A stretch of DNA of 64,000 nt from NCBI RefSeq assembly GCF_003260265.1, contig NZ_QITQ01000005.1:62001-126000 (forward strand), in the 5' to 3' direction. Origin of the DNA: Roseovarius amoyensis (GTDB lineage Bacteria; Pseudomonadota; Alphaproteobacteria; Rhodobacterales; Rhodobacteraceae). The notes below the pieces were generated by a model. That model made no database searches. It worked only from the letters and a program-made list of their open reading frames with translations, and was not told the DNA's origin. Shown in pieces: positions 35,469-46,695 of the stretch. The stretch's first letter is position 1. Each line of letters starts with the position of its first letter. The position numbers and the translations under genes were made by a program.

Positions 35469-36944
35469 ATGAAACCTTTTCGCATGGCCATGCTGGCGGG
35501 CGTGATGACGATGGCGGCGATGGCCGCGCATGCAAAATCCAGCCTTGTGGTCGGTCTGCAACTGGAACCGCCGCACCTCGACCCCACCAGCGCCGCCGCC
35601 GGCGCGATAGACCAGGTGCTTTATGCCAATGTCTTCGAGGGGCTGACACGGTTCGGCGCCGACGGGTCGGTTGGCCCCGGCCTGGCCGAAAGCTGGGACA
35701 TATCCGAGGATGGCCTGATCTATACCTTTCACCTGCGCGCCGGCGTCAGCTTTCACGATGGCACGACATTCGACGCGCGTGACGTGAAATTCAGTCTGGA
35801 CCGCGCCCGCGACGAGAACAGCCAGAACGCGCAAAAGGCGCTCTTTTCCGGCATCGAAAGTGTCGAGGTCGTGGATGATCTTACCGTGCGGGTCACGCTG
35901 TCGGCGCCCGATGGCGGTTTCCTGTTCAACATGGCCTGGGGCGATGCGGTGATCGTGGCGTCCGAAAGCATCACCGAGATCAAGCAAAAGCCTGTCGGCA
36001 CCGGCGCCTTCCGGTTTGAAGACTGGGTGCAGGGTGACCGCATCACGCTGGTGCGCAACCCCGATTACTGGGGCACGCCCGCGCAGCTGGAGGAGGCGAC
36101 GTTCAAGTTCATCTCCGATCCCACCGCCGCCTTTGCCGCCGTGATGGCCGAAGATGTGGACGCTTTCCCGGGCTTTCCGGCGCCGGAGAACCTGCCGCAG
36201 TTCGAGGCCGATCCACGATTCCAGGTGCTGGTCGGGTCAACGGAGGGCGAGACGGTTCTGGCCATGAACAACAAGCTGAAGCCGCTGGATGACGTGCGGG
36301 TGCGCAAGGCCATCGTTCACGCCATCGACCGGCAGGCGATCATTGACGGGGCGATGTTCGGCCTCGGCACCCCCATCGGCACCCATTTCGCGCCGCACCA
36401 TCCCGATTATGTCGATCTGCTGGACCAGTCTGCATACGACCCCGAGCTGTCGAAAAAGCTGCTGGCAGAGGCAGGGTATGCGGACGGGTTCACCACCACG
36501 CTGAAATTGCCGCCGCCGTCCTATGCCCGCCGGGGCGGAGAGATCATCGCGGCACAGCTGCGGGCGGTCGGGATCGAGACCGAAATCACCAACCTGGAAT
36601 GGGCGCAATGGCTCGAAGAGGTGTTTCGCGGCAGGGATTTCGGCCTGACCATCGTCAGCCATACCGAACCCCTCGACATCGGCATCTATGCGCGCCCCGA
36701 CTACTATTTCCAGTATGACAGCGCCGAATTCCAAGAGATGTATGCCGCGCTGACCGGCGAAACCGACCCGGCGAAACGGTCGGATCTGCTGGCGTCGATG
36801 CAGCGCCGGATCGCGGAGGATTACGTCAACGGCTACCTGTTCCAGCTTGCCACGCCGACGGTGGCGAACGCCAAACTTCGCGGGCTGTGGATAGACATGC
36901 CGACGCAGGCCATCGACCTGACCGGGGTCTACTGGACAGAATGA
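35469..36944 (+). CDS. ABC transporter peptide-type substrate-binding protein (family 5)
   Basis: The 491-residue periplasmic protein has a signal peptide ending AHA (residue 22) and the Dpp/Opp fold: LVVGLQLEPPHLDPTSAA, GLAESWDISEDGLIYTFHLR, VSFHDGTTFDARDVKFSLDR and VGTGAFRFEDWVQGDRI. Family 5 proteins bind di- or oligopeptides, opines or sugars; the ligand is unknown. The ATG follows AAGGAGGAG. A stem-loop sits at the stop codon, then two permeases and a fused ATPase follow. Confidence 0.93.
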   Translation: MKPFRMAMLAGVMTMAAMAAHAKSSLVVGLQLEPPHLDPTSAAAGAIDQVLYANVFEGLTRFGADGSVGPGLAESWDISEDGLIYTFHLRAGVSFHDGTTFDARDVKFSLDRARDENSQNAQKALFSGIESVEVVDDLTVRVTLSAPDGGFLFNMAWGDAVIVASESITEIKQKPVGTGAFRFEDWVQGDRITLVRNPDYWGTPAQLEEATFKFISDPTAAFAAVMAEDVDAFPGFPAPENLPQFEADPRFQVLVGSTEGETVLAMNNKLKPLDDVRVRKAIVHAIDRQAIIDGAMFGLGTPIGTHFAPHHPDYVDLLDQSAYDPELSKKLLAEAGYADGFTTTLKLPPPSYARRGGEIIAAQLRAVGIETEITNLEWAQWLEEVFRGRDFGLTIVSHTEPLDIGIYARPDYYFQYDSAEFQEMYAALTGETDPAKRSDLLASMQRRIAEDYVNGYLFQLATPTVANAKLRGLWIDMPTQAIDLTGVYWTE

Positions 36945-36964
36945 CCGGCCATCGCCGGGCCGGT
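36944..36964 (+). terminator. Stem-loop at the end of the binding-protein gene
   Basis: ACCGGCC-ATCGCCG-GGCCGGT (7-bp stem, 7-nt loop) begins at the stop codon of the ABC binding protein, 30 nt before the first permease. Such hairpins in importer operons usually stabilise the 3' end of, or partly stop transcription after, the more abundant binding-protein message. Confidence 0.5.
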
Positions 36965-36993
36965 TCGGGACCGAAGCAACAGCAGGGGCGTGG

Positions 36994-37941
36994 ATGCTGC
37001 GCTATGCACTCAGACGCCTGATCTCGCTGGGCGTGACGCTGCTGGTGGCATCGCTCGTGATCTTCCTGGCGCTCGAGGTGGTGCCGGGCGACCCGGCGGC
37101 CTACATGCTGGGCGTCAACGCGCGGCCCGATACGCTGGCGGCGCTGCGGGCCGAACTGGGGCTGGATCAGACGCCACCCGCGCGTTACGCGGCCTGGGTG
37201 GCGGGGATGCTGACCGGCGATCTGGGCCTGTCCTATACCTATCGCACGCCGGTGGTGGACATGATCGTCGAGCGATTGCAGGTCAGCCTGCCGCTGGCGG
37301 TCTATGCGCTGGCGCTGTCCACCCTCATCGCCTTTCCCGCCGGCATATGGGCGGCTGCGCGGCGCGGATCGGTCGTCGACGTGGTGGTGATGGGGGTGAC
37401 GCAGCTGGGCGTGGCGATCCCGAATTTCTGGTTCGCCATGCTGATGGTGCTGGTCTTTTCCATCAACCTGCGCTGGTTTTCCGCCGGCGGCTTTCCGGGG
37501 TGGGAGGCCGGCGTTGGCCCGGGACTGAAGGCGCTGACGCTGCCCGCCGTGGCGTTGGCGCTGCCGCAGGCCAGCATCCTGGCGCGGATCATGCGCTCGG
37601 CGCTGATCGAGACCCTGTCGGAGGATTATATCCGCACTGCCCGCGCCAAGGGGCTGAGCCGGGGGCAGGCGCTGTGGCGACATGCGTTGCGCAACGCCAT
37701 GATCCCGGTTCTGACCATCATCGGGCTGCAGTTTTCGTTCCTGCTGGCCGGGGTGATCATCATCGAGAACGTCTTTTTCCTGCCCGGCCTGGGGCGGCTG
37801 GTGTTCCAGGCGATCGCGGCGCGTGACCTGATCGCGGTCGAATCGGTGGTGATGTTTCTGGTCTTTGCCGTGGTGGTGGTGAATTTCGCGGTCGATCTGG
37901 CCTATGCCTGGGTCGACCCCCGGTTGCGGGGGCGGCGATGA
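36994..37941 (+). CDS. ABC transporter permease, DppB type
   Basis: The 315-residue protein has an N-terminal membrane helix (YALRRLISLGVTLLVASLVI), VVPGDPAAYMLG and GLDQTPPARYAAWV as in DppB/OppB, and the coupling loop EDYIRTARAKGLSRGQALWR. Six transmembrane segments are predicted. It overlaps the DppC-type gene by 4 nt and forms the channel with it. Confidence 0.93.
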   Translation: MLRYALRRLISLGVTLLVASLVIFLALEVVPGDPAAYMLGVNARPDTLAALRAELGLDQTPPARYAAWVAGMLTGDLGLSYTYRTPVVDMIVERLQVSLPLAVYALALSTLIAFPAGIWAAARRGSVVDVVVMGVTQLGVAIPNFWFAMLMVLVFSINLRWFSAGGFPGWEAGVGPGLKALTLPAVALALPQASILARIMRSALIETLSEDYIRTARAKGLSRGQALWRHALRNAMIPVLTIIGLQFSFLLAGVIIIENVFFLPGLGRLVFQAIAARDLIAVESVVMFLVFAVVVVNFAVDLAYAWVDPRLRGRR

Positions 37942-38749
37942 AGGCGGGCCTGATCCTGGGCGCCGGGCTGGCCGGTGTCTTTGTCGCGGCGGCACTGGTG
38001 TCATTCGCCTGGGTGCCCCATGACATCGGCGGGGTCGACATCGCCGCCCGGCTGCGCCCGCCCGGTGCCGGGCACCTGCTGGGCACCGATCATTTCGGGC
38101 GCGACATCCTGTCGATGATCATGGTCGGCGCGCGCACCTCGATCGCAGTGGCGCTGGTCGCCGTGGGCATTGGCATCGGCGTGGGCGTGCCGCTGGGGCT
38201 GTGGGCGGCGGCGCGGCGCGGCAGCTGGGCGGACGAGGTGATCAGCCGCGCGGGCGACCTGATATTTGCCTTTCCCAGCCTGCTGATCGCGGTGATGATC
38301 ACCGCCGTCTTCGGCCCCAGCGCGGTGAACGCGATCATCGCCATCGGCATCTTCAATATCCCGGTCTTTGCCCGTCTCGCCCGCGGTGCGGCGATGAGCC
38401 TTTGGACCCGCGACTATGTCCTGGCGGCGCGGGTCGCGGGCAAGGGGGGCTTTCGCATCAGCGCCGAACACATCCTGCCCAACATCGCCAACCTGCTGAT
38501 CGTGCAGGGCACGATCCAGTTCAGCCTGGGCATCCTGGCCGAGGCAGGGCTCAGCTATGTGGGGCTTGGCGCGCAGCCGCCGGTGCCCAGTTGGGGGCGG
38601 ATGCTGGCGGACAGCCAGACCATGATCGCCATCGCCCCGCACATGGCGCTGTTCCCGGGGCTGGCGATCCTGCTGACGGTGCTGGGGCTGAACCTGTTGG
38701 GCGACGGGCTGCGCGACCTGCTGGACCCCCGGCTGCGCAGGCGGCGGAC

Positions 38750-38753
<4 letters not shown>
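37938..38753 (+). CDS. ABC transporter permease, DppC type
   Basis: The 271-residue protein carries LGTDHFGRDILSMIMVGART, the DppC signature, and the coupling segment RDYVLAARVAGKGG, with five to six transmembrane helices. It ends DPRLRRRRT and overlaps the ATPase gene by 4 nt. It is the second permease subunit of the importer. Confidence 0.93.
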
Positions 38754-40324
<1,571 letters not shown>

Positions 40325-40385
40325 GGTTTTCATGCCGCCGTGCATATGCTGGCGGCAACGCGAGTATTTGACAGGAGGACAGGCC

Positions 40386-41126
40386 ATGCGGCTGAAGGAC
40401 AAGACTGCAATCGTGACCGGCGGCGCCAGCGGTTTCGGCGAAGGAATTGTTCGTCGGTTCCTGGAAGAGGGCGCGCAGGTGATGATCGCCGACATCAACG
40501 GCGATGGCGCGGCGCGGCTGGCCGAGGAACTGAACGCCTTTTCCTGCGCCGTCGACGTGTCCGACCCCGCCAGCGTGGCCGGTATGGCGCAGGCGGCGGA
40601 CAAGACATTCGGCATGCCCGACATCTTCGTCAACAACGCCGGCGTCACCCACCTGCCGCAACCGATGGAAGAGGTGACCGAGGCCGATTTCGACCGCGTG
40701 ATCGCGGTCAACTGCAAGTCGGTCTACCTGACCGCGCGCGCTTTCGTTCCGGCGATGAAGGAGCGCGGCAGTGGCGCGATCCTGAACGTCGCCTCGACCG
40801 CCGGAGTCAGTCCGCGCCCATGGCTGAACTGGTACAACGCGTCGAAGGGCTGGATGATCACCGCCACCAGGACGATGGCGGTCGAGCTGGCATCGGTCGG
40901 CATCCGCGTCAATGCGCTTAATCCGGTGGCGGGCGATACCCCCCTGCTGAAAAGCTTCATGGGCGAGGACACGCCTGAAATGCGGGCGAAATTCCTGTCC
41001 ACGATCCCGCTGGGGCGGTTCTCGACCCCGCAGGACATGGGCAACGCGGCGGCGTTCCTGTGCTCGGACGAGGCCAGCATGATCACCGGCGTCTGCATGG
41101 AGGTCGATGGCGGTCGCTGCATCTGA
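40386..41126 (+). CDS. SDR-family oxidoreductase
   Basis: The 246-residue protein is a classical short-chain dehydrogenase: the NAD(P)-binding TGGASGFGEGI lies at residues 12-22, FVNNAGVTHLP follows, a catalytic Ser lies in LNVASTAGVS and the active-site YNASK in WYNASKGW. The acidic residue at the end of beta-2 (MIADINGDG) suggests NAD+ preference. The substrate is unknown. The ATG follows AGGAGGACAGG. It lies 61 nt after the ABC ATPase and could belong to that operon; a hairpin separates it from gmd. Confidence 0.87.
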   Translation: MRLKDKTAIVTGGASGFGEGIVRRFLEEGAQVMIADINGDGAARLAEELNAFSCAVDVSDPASVAGMAQAADKTFGMPDIFVNNAGVTHLPQPMEEVTEADFDRVIAVNCKSVYLTARAFVPAMKERGSGAILNVASTAGVSPRPWLNWYNASKGWMITATRTMAVELASVGIRVNALNPVAGDTPLLKSFMGEDTPEMRAKFLSTIPLGRFSTPQDMGNAAAFLCSDEASMITGVCMEVDGGRCI

Positions 41127-41140
41127 TCGCCCCCGCGCCG

Positions 41141-41160
41141 GGCCTGTTCATTCACAGGCC
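41141..41160 (+). terminator. Terminator-like hairpin after the SDR gene
   Basis: GGCCTGT-TCATTC-ACAGGCC is a perfect 7-bp stem with a 6-nt loop, followed by A/T-richer sequence. It separates the SDR gene from gmd and suggests the sugar-nucleotide genes are a distinct unit. Confidence 0.45.
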
Positions 41161-41204
41161 GAGCGATTATTGGGGTGGATGAGTTGAGCGTGAGGACAAG
41201 CGAC

Positions 41205-42263
41205 GTGAAAACAGCATTGATCACCGGGGTCACCGGACAGGATGGCGCCTATCTGGCCGAATACCTGCTGGACAAGGGGTACGAGGTGCACGGCATCAAG
41301 CGGCGCACGTCGCTCTTCAACACCGCACGCATCGACCACCTGTTCGAGGGCGAGCCGGGCAAGACTGGCCAGTTCCAGCTGCATCACGGCGACATGACCG
41401 ACAGCTCTTCGCTGACCCATATCCTGCAGGTGGTAAAGCCCGACGAGGTTTATAACCTTGCGGCGCAAAGCCATGTCGCCGTCAGCTTTGAGGAACCGGA
41501 ATACACCGCCAATTCCGACGCCATGGGCGCGCTGCGCCTGCTGGAGGCGATCCGCTTTCTGGGGCTGGGCGACAAGACCCGGTTTTACCAGGCGTCCACG
41601 TCCGAGCTGTATGGCCTGGTGCAGGAAACGCCCCAGCGCGAGACGACGCCGTTTCACCCGCGTTCGCCCTATGCGGTGGCCAAGCTCTATGCCTACTGGA
41701 TTACCGTGAACTATCGCGAGGCGTATGGGCTTTATGCCTGCAACGGTATCCTCTTCAACCACGAAAGCCCGATCCGCGGCGAGACTTTTGTTACCCGCAA
41801 GATCACCCGTGCGCTGGCCCGCATCAAGCTGGGCACGCAGGATGAACTGCGGCTGGGCAACATGGATGCCAAGCGCGACTGGGGCCATGCGCGCGACTAT
41901 GTGCGGATGATGTGGCTGATGCTGCAACAGGACCGGCCCGAGGACTATGTCATCGCCACCGGTCAGCAGTATTCGGTGCGCGAATTCGTGGCCCGCGCGG
42001 CCGAGGTGCTGGGCATGACCGTCACCTTCGAGGGCGAGGGAGTGAACGAGGTCGGCCGCGATGCCGATGGCCGCGTGATCGTGCGCGTCGATCCGCAGTA
42101 TTTCCGCCCGGCCGAGGTCGAAACGCTGCTCGGCGACGCCAGCAAGGCGCGTCAGCAACTCGGATGGGAACCCGAAACCGATTTCGACACGCTAGTGCGT
42201 GAAATGGCGCTGTCCGACATGGCAGAGGCCGAAGCGGAGATGCGCGCGCAGGCACGGAAATGA
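41205..42263 (+). CDS. gmd: GDP-mannose 4,6-dehydratase
   Basis: The 352-residue enzyme turns GDP-D-mannose into GDP-4-keto-6-deoxy-D-mannose. It has the Rossmann start [35 protein letters not shown] with the catalytic Thr/Ser and Glu, and [13 protein letters not shown] with the Tyr-Lys pair; [19 protein letters not shown] is a Gmd hallmark. No ATG is available: the GTG at 41205, preceded by GAGGAC, best matches family starts (KTALITG), with GTG codons at 41190 and 41175 as alternatives. It overlaps the next gene by 4 nt. Confidence 0.95.
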   Translation: MKTALITGVTGQDGAYLAEYLLDKGYEVHGIKRRTSLFNTARIDHLFEGEPGKTGQFQLHHGDMTDSSSLTHILQVVKPDEVYNLAAQSHVAVSFEEPEYTANSDAMGALRLLEAIRFLGLGDKTRFYQASTSELYGLVQETPQRETTPFHPRSPYAVAKLYAYWITVNYREAYGLYACNGILFNHESPIRGETFVTRKITRALARIKLGTQDELRLGNMDAKRDWGHARDYVRMMWLMLQQDRPEDYVIATGQQYSVREFVARAAEVLGMTVTFEGEGVNEVGRDADGRVIVRVDPQYFRPAEVETLLGDASKARQQLGWEPETDFDTLVREMALSDMAEAEAEMRAQARK

Positions 42264-43192
42264 AGGTTTTCCTGACCGGCGGGCGCGGCATGGTTGGCCG
42301 CGCGATCCGCGAACATGCGGGCGCGCGCGGGCACCAGATCGTGGCCCCGACCAGTGACGAGCTTGACCTGACCGACCGCCCGGCGGTGATGGCGGCGCTG
42401 GCCGCCGAGCGGCCTGACCTGGTGATCCATGCCGCCGGCCGGGTGGGGGGCATCCAGGCCAATATCGCCCATCCCGCGGCCTTTCTGACCGAGAACATGG
42501 ATATGGGACTGAACGTGGTGATGGGCGCGCGGGCAGCGGGGGTGACGCAACTGCTCAACCTCGGCTCGTCCTGCATGTATCCCCACGACGCGCCCAACCC
42601 GCTTGCCGAGGAAAGCCTCGGCCATGGCGCGCTGGAACCCACCAACGAGGGCTATGGCCTGGCCAAGCTGGCGGTGGCGCGGCTGTGCAGCTTTGTCGCC
42701 CGTGAACAGCCGGAGCTGGTCTATCGCACGCTCATTCCCTGCAACCTTTACGGGCTGCATGACAAGTTCGACCCGAAGGTGTCGCACCTGCTGCCCGCGA
42801 TCATCCGCAAGATCCACGAGGCCAATACCCGTGGCGACGACACGGTCGAGATATGGGGCGACGGTACCGCCCGGCGCGAGTTCATGTTTGCCGCCGACCT
42901 TGCCGATGCCGTCTGGTACATGGCGGCGCGCATCGGCACTCTGCCCGATTGCCTGAACATCGGGCCCGGGCACGATCATTCGATCAACGACTACTATGCC
43001 GAGGCCGCGCGCGTGATCGGCTGGGAGGGTACGTTCACCCATGACCTTTCCCGCCCCGCCGGCATGCGGCGGAAACTGATGTCGGTCGAACGGCAAAAGG
43101 CGCTGGGCTGGGCGCCCGCGACCAGCCTGGCCGACGGCATCGCGCAGACCTATGCGCATTTTCTCGACCGTGTCGAAAGGGGCGAGGCATGA
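42260..43192 (+). CDS. GDP-L-colitose synthase / GDP-L-fucose synthase-like epimerase-reductase
   Basis: The 310-residue SDR protein has [13 protein letters not shown] at the start, NLGSSCMYP with the catalytic Ser and Cys, YGLAK as the Tyr-Lys pair and [15 protein letters not shown] with the conserved acid/base His. All residues known to be needed for the C5-epimerase and C4-reductase of GDP-fucose synthase are therefore present. Followed directly by a ColD-like gene, ColC (same chemistry on the 3-deoxy intermediate) is the likelier role. Sequence alone does not separate ColC from Fcl. It overlaps both neighbours by 4 nt. Confidence 0.85.
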   Translation: MKVFLTGGRGMVGRAIREHAGARGHQIVAPTSDELDLTDRPAVMAALAAERPDLVIHAAGRVGGIQANIAHPAAFLTENMDMGLNVVMGARAAGVTQLLNLGSSCMYPHDAPNPLAEESLGHGALEPTNEGYGLAKLAVARLCSFVAREQPELVYRTLIPCNLYGLHDKFDPKVSHLLPAIIRKIHEANTRGDDTVEIWGDGTARREFMFAADLADAVWYMAARIGTLPDCLNIGPGHDHSINDYYAEAARVIGWEGTFTHDLSRPAGMRRKLMSVERQKALGWAPATSLADGIAQTYAHFLDRVERGEA

Positions 43193-44376
43193 GTGACGAC
43201 ATCCGATTTCCGCTGGCGACCTCCAGCTGGGACGAACGCGAATATGCCGCCATTGATCGGGTGGTGAAATCGGGCATGTTCTCGATGGGGCCCGAAGTGG
43301 CGCGGTTCGAGGAAATGTTCGCCACTGCCATGGGCAGCGCCCATGCGGTGATGGTCAATTCCGGCTCGTCCGCCAACCTGCTGATGGTGGCGGCGCTGAG
43401 GTATCACTCAAACCACCGGCTGGAAGAGGGGGCAGAGGTGATCGTGCCGGCGGTCAGCTGGTCGACCACCTATTTCCCGCTGCACCAGTACGGGCTGCGG
43501 CTGGTCTTTGTCGATATCGACCCGCACACGCTGAATTTCGATCTCGACGCGCTGGCATCGGCAATCGGGCCGAAAACCCGCGCGATCATGGCGGTGAACC
43601 TGCTGGGCAATCCCAACGACTTCGACCGCATCAAGGCGCTGATCGACGGGCGCGACATCCTGCTGCTCGAGGACAACTGCGAATCGCTGGGCGCCGTCTA
43701 TGGCAGCCGGCAGGCGGGCACGTTCGGCATCGCCGGCAGTTATTCGTCGTTCTTCTCGCACCACATCGCAACGATGGAGGGCGGGCTGGTCGTCACCGAC
43801 GACGAAGAGCTTTACCACATCATGCTTTCCTTGCGTTCGCACGGATGGACCCGGCCTTTGCCAAAGGAAAACCTGGTTACCGGCACCAAGAGCGACGATC
43901 CGTTCGAGGAAAGCTTTCGCTTCGTGCTGCCGGGCTACAACCTGCGCCCGGTCGAGATGAGCGGCGCCATCGGGCAGGAACAGATCGCCAAGCTGCCGAT
44001 GATCGTGACCGAAAGACGGCGCAATGCCGAAGCGTTCCGCGCGCTGATGCAGGGTTATCCGCAGTTGCGCATCCAGCAGGAAATCGGCCAGTCCAGCTGG
44101 TTTGGCTTTTCGATGGTGGTCGAGCCGGGCGCGCCCTTTTCCCGCGCCGATCTGATCGCCGCGCTGGGGCGGCACGGGGTCGAATGCCGGCCCATCGTGG
44201 CGGGTAACTTTGCCCGCAACAGCGTGGTCTCGCGCTATATCGACCATGCCATTCACGGCGAGTTGCGCAACGCCGACGATATCGACCGCAACGGGCTGTT
44301 TATCGGCAACCATCACTATCCGCTCGACGACCGCTGGCTGCTGTTGCAGGCCGCGCTGGACGAGGTGACCGGCTAG
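43189..44376 (+). CDS. colD: GDP-4-keto-6-deoxy-D-mannose 3-dehydratase-like (ColD type)
   Basis: This 395-residue DegT/DnrJ/EryC1/StrS-fold protein has the PLP-binding blocks MVNSGSSANLLMVAAL and LLLEDNCESLGAVYG with the cofactor Asp. Where aminotransferases have the Schiff-base lysine, it reads SFFSHHIATMEGG: S190-H191 replace the usual residue pair ending in Lys. ColD of E. coli carries the same Ser-His pair (S187-H188), the His being the base for C3 dehydration, and works with glutamate as amino donor. It should make GDP-4-keto-3,6-dideoxy-D-mannose for colitose. It is coupled to its neighbours. Confidence 0.85.
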   Translation: MSDDIRFPLATSSWDEREYAAIDRVVKSGMFSMGPEVARFEEMFATAMGSAHAVMVNSGSSANLLMVAALRYHSNHRLEEGAEVIVPAVSWSTTYFPLHQYGLRLVFVDIDPHTLNFDLDALASAIGPKTRAIMAVNLLGNPNDFDRIKALIDGRDILLLEDNCESLGAVYGSRQAGTFGIAGSYSSFFSHHIATMEGGLVVTDDEELYHIMLSLRSHGWTRPLPKENLVTGTKSDDPFEESFRFVLPGYNLRPVEMSGAIGQEQIAKLPMIVTERRRNAEAFRALMQGYPQLRIQQEIGQSSWFGFSMVVEPGAPFSRADLIAALGRHGVECRPIVAGNFARNSVVSRYIDHAIHGELRNADDIDRNGLFIGNHHYPLDDRWLLLQAALDEVTG

Positions 44377-44377
44377 C

Positions 44378-44390
44378 GGGGCAGCGCCCC
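44378..44390. terminator. Small G/C hairpin between colD and kdsD
   Basis: GGGGC-AGC-GCCCC lies in the 18-nt gap between two convergent genes. With only five base pairs and no T-run it is at best a weak bidirectional stop. Confidence 0.3.
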
Positions 44391-44394
44391 CTGA

Positions 44395-45354
44395 TCAGGC
44401 CACGCCGGCGCGCAGCGCGTCGTGGATATGCACCAGCCCCTGCAGGCGGCCATCGGCATCGACGGCAAAGAGCAGGCTGATCTTGCTGGCGTTCATGATG
44501 CCCAGCGCCTCTGTCAGCAGGGCGTCAGGGGCGATGGTGCGGGGGTTGCGGGTCGCCACCTCGCCGGCGGTGCGGCCCAGCAGGTTGTCGAGATTGCGCC
44601 GCAGGTCGCCATCGGTGATCACGCCCAGCAGGCGGCCACCCTCGACCACCGCCGCGACGCCGAATCCCTTGGCGGTCATTTCCAGCAGGGTGTCGCCCAT
44701 CGGGGTCGACTCGGCCACCACGGGCAGATCGTCGCCCTTGTGCATCACTGCCGAGACGCGCAGCAATTGCGCGCCCAGCGTGCCGCCGGGATGGAAGGCG
44801 AGATAGCTGTCGCGGTCAAAGCCCCTGAGCCGCATCAGCGCCACCGCCAGCGCGTCGCCCAGCGCCATCGTGCAGGTGGTCGACGTTGTCGGCGCCATGC
44901 CGATGGCGCAGGCCTCGGGCGCGTCGGGCAGCGGCAGGACGTGATCGGCCTGGCGCGCCAGCGTGCTGTCGGGCTTGCGGGTGATCGCCACCATCGGGAT
45001 GGCAAAGCGGCGGGTGTGGCCGATGATGTCGGCCAATTCGCGTGTCTCGCCGGAATTCGAGATCAGGATCACCGCGTCGACGGCGGTGATCATGCCAAGG
45101 TCGCCGTGGCTGGCCTCGCCGGGGTGGACGTACTGCGCCGGCGTGCCGGTGCTGGCCATGGTGGCGGCGATCTTGGCGGCGACATGGCCCGACTTGCCCA
45201 TACCCGAGACAATCACCCGCCCCGAAACGCCCAGCAGCAAGTGAACGACCGCATCGAAATCGGCCGGCAATTCGTCATGCAGGCGGGTCAGGGCCGCGCT
45301 TTCGATGGCCAGCACGTCGCGGGCGATCTCGGTCGGGCGTTGCGTGGCGGTCAT
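44395..45354 (-). CDS. kdsD: KpsF/GutQ-family arabinose-5-phosphate isomerase
   Basis: The 319-residue protein has a SIS domain (about 30-180: SGMGKSGHVAAKIAATMAS, YVHPGEASHGDLGMI, ISNSGETREL) followed by two CBS domains (about 200-319, including VITDGDLRRNL). This is the KdsD/KpsF layout; the enzyme makes D-arabinose 5-phosphate for Kdo. Kdo goes to lipopolysaccharide or capsule, which fits its neighbourhood with surface-sugar genes. It is convergent with colD. Confidence 0.92.
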   Translation of the reverse strand: MTATQRPTEIARDVLAIESAALTRLHDELPADFDAVVHLLLGVSGRVIVSGMGKSGHVAAKIAATMASTGTPAQYVHPGEASHGDLGMITAVDAVILISNSGETRELADIIGHTRRFAIPMVAITRKPDSTLARQADHVLPLPDAPEACAIGMAPTTSTTCTMALGDALAVALMRLRGFDRDSYLAFHPGGTLGAQLLRVSAVMHKGDDLPVVAESTPMGDTLLEMTAKGFGVAAVVEGGRLLGVITDGDLRRNLDNLLGRTAGEVATRNPRTIAPDALLTEALGIMNASKISLLFAVDADGRLQGLVHIHDALRAGVA

Positions 45355-45467
45355 GGCGTGGCTCCGGCTGTTGGGCCAGTGCAGCCATACCGCGCCGCCG
45401 CGCCAAGGCCAAGCCCGGGCGATTTTCGCTATGGAACCCGCCGCGGCGGCGTCCTAACGTCGCGCCC

Positions 45468-46691
45468 ATGACCGGGGCCGATATTCTTGACAGCCGTTAT
45501 GCCTGGGCGCGTCTTGCCATTTCGCTGGCCATAGCGATGGTGGGCAATGTCGGCATGTGGGCGATCATCGTGGTGATGCCGGCGGTGCAGGCCGATTTCG
45601 GTGTCGACCGCGCGGATGCGTCCCTGCCCTATACCTTTGCCATGCTGGGGTTCGCGCTGGGCAACCTGGTCGTCGGGCGGGTCGTCGACCGTTTCGGCGT
45701 TACAGTGGCGCTGACCCTGGCGGCGCTGGTCATCGCCGCGGGCATGGGGATGTCGGCGCTCAGCCCCTCGGTATTGGTCCTGTCGGTGGCGCAGTTCATT
45801 GTCGGGCTTGGAACGGCGGCCAGCTTTGGCCCGCTGATCGCGGATGTCTCGCTGTGGTTCCTGCGCAGGCGGGGCATCGCGGTGGCGATTGCGGCCAGTG
45901 GCAATTATCTGTCGGGCGCGATCTGGCCGGTGCTGCTGGCCGGCATTTTGGCCGGGCAGGGCTGGCGCGCGGTCTATGTCGTGCTGGCGGCGGTGACGCT
46001 GACGGTGGTGGTGCCGCTGGCGCTGTTCCTGCGCAGACGCCTGCCGCTGGAGGCGCGGACCCATGCCGACAACCTGTCGCGGTTGCGTGCGCAGGCGGCG
46101 GGTTTTCCGCCGCGCCTGCTGGCGTTGATGCTGGGGGTCGCAGGGATAGGCTGTTGCGTGGCGATGTCGATGCCGCAGGTTCACATTGTCAGCTTTTGCG
46201 TCGATCTGGGCTATGGCCCGGCGGTGGGCGGGCAGATGCTGTCGCTGATGCTGCTGGGCGGGGTCGTGTCGCGCCTGATCTCGGGGCTGGTCGCCGACCA
46301 GCTGGGCGGGGTGCGGACACTTCTGGTCGGCTCATTGCTGCAATGTCTTGCGCTGTTCCTGTACCTGCCTTTTGACGGCATGGTGTCGCTCTATGTCATC
46401 AGCGCGATATTCGGCCTGTCGCAGGGCGGCATCGTTCCCAGTTATGCGCTGGTGGTGCGCGAATACATGCCCAGCGCCGAGGCCGGGCGACGCGTGGGGT
46501 TCGTGATGATGATGACGATCCTGGGCATGGCGCTGGGCGGCTGGATGACCGGCTGGATCTATGACGTGACCGGCAGCTACCAGATGGCGTTCATCAACGG
46601 GATCGTGTGGAACTTCCTGAACATCGGGATCATGGTGGCGATCCTGATGCGCACCCGGCCGCGGCGCCCCTCTGGCGCGGTGGCGGCCTGA
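45468..46691 (+). CDS. MFS transporter
   Basis: The 407-residue protein has twelve hydrophobic segments and MFS loop motifs, with VVGRVVDRFGVTVAL between helices two and three and LRRRGIAVAIAASGNYLSG later. The VTGSYQMAFINGIVWNFLNI end recalls oxalate/formate-type and monocarboxylate-type MFS members. The substrate is unknown. It is divergent from kdsD and convergent with trhO, whose stop is 4 nt away. Confidence 0.87.
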   Translation: MTGADILDSRYAWARLAISLAIAMVGNVGMWAIIVVMPAVQADFGVDRADASLPYTFAMLGFALGNLVVGRVVDRFGVTVALTLAALVIAAGMGMSALSPSVLVLSVAQFIVGLGTAASFGPLIADVSLWFLRRRGIAVAIAASGNYLSGAIWPVLLAGILAGQGWRAVYVVLAAVTLTVVVPLALFLRRRLPLEARTHADNLSRLRAQAAGFPPRLLALMLGVAGIGCCVAMSMPQVHIVSFCVDLGYGPAVGGQMLSLMLLGGVVSRLISGLVADQLGGVRTLLVGSLLQCLALFLYLPFDGMVSLYVISAIFGLSQGGIVPSYALVVREYMPSAEAGRRVGFVMMMTILGMALGGWMTGWIYDVTGSYQMAFINGIVWNFLNIGIMVAILMRTRPRRPSGAVAA

Positions 46692-46695
46692 GCTA

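Noticed and set aside
43189-44376. GDP-perosamine synthase
   Set aside because: The Schiff-base lysine needed for transamination is replaced by histidine after a serine, which fits a ColD-type dehydratase.
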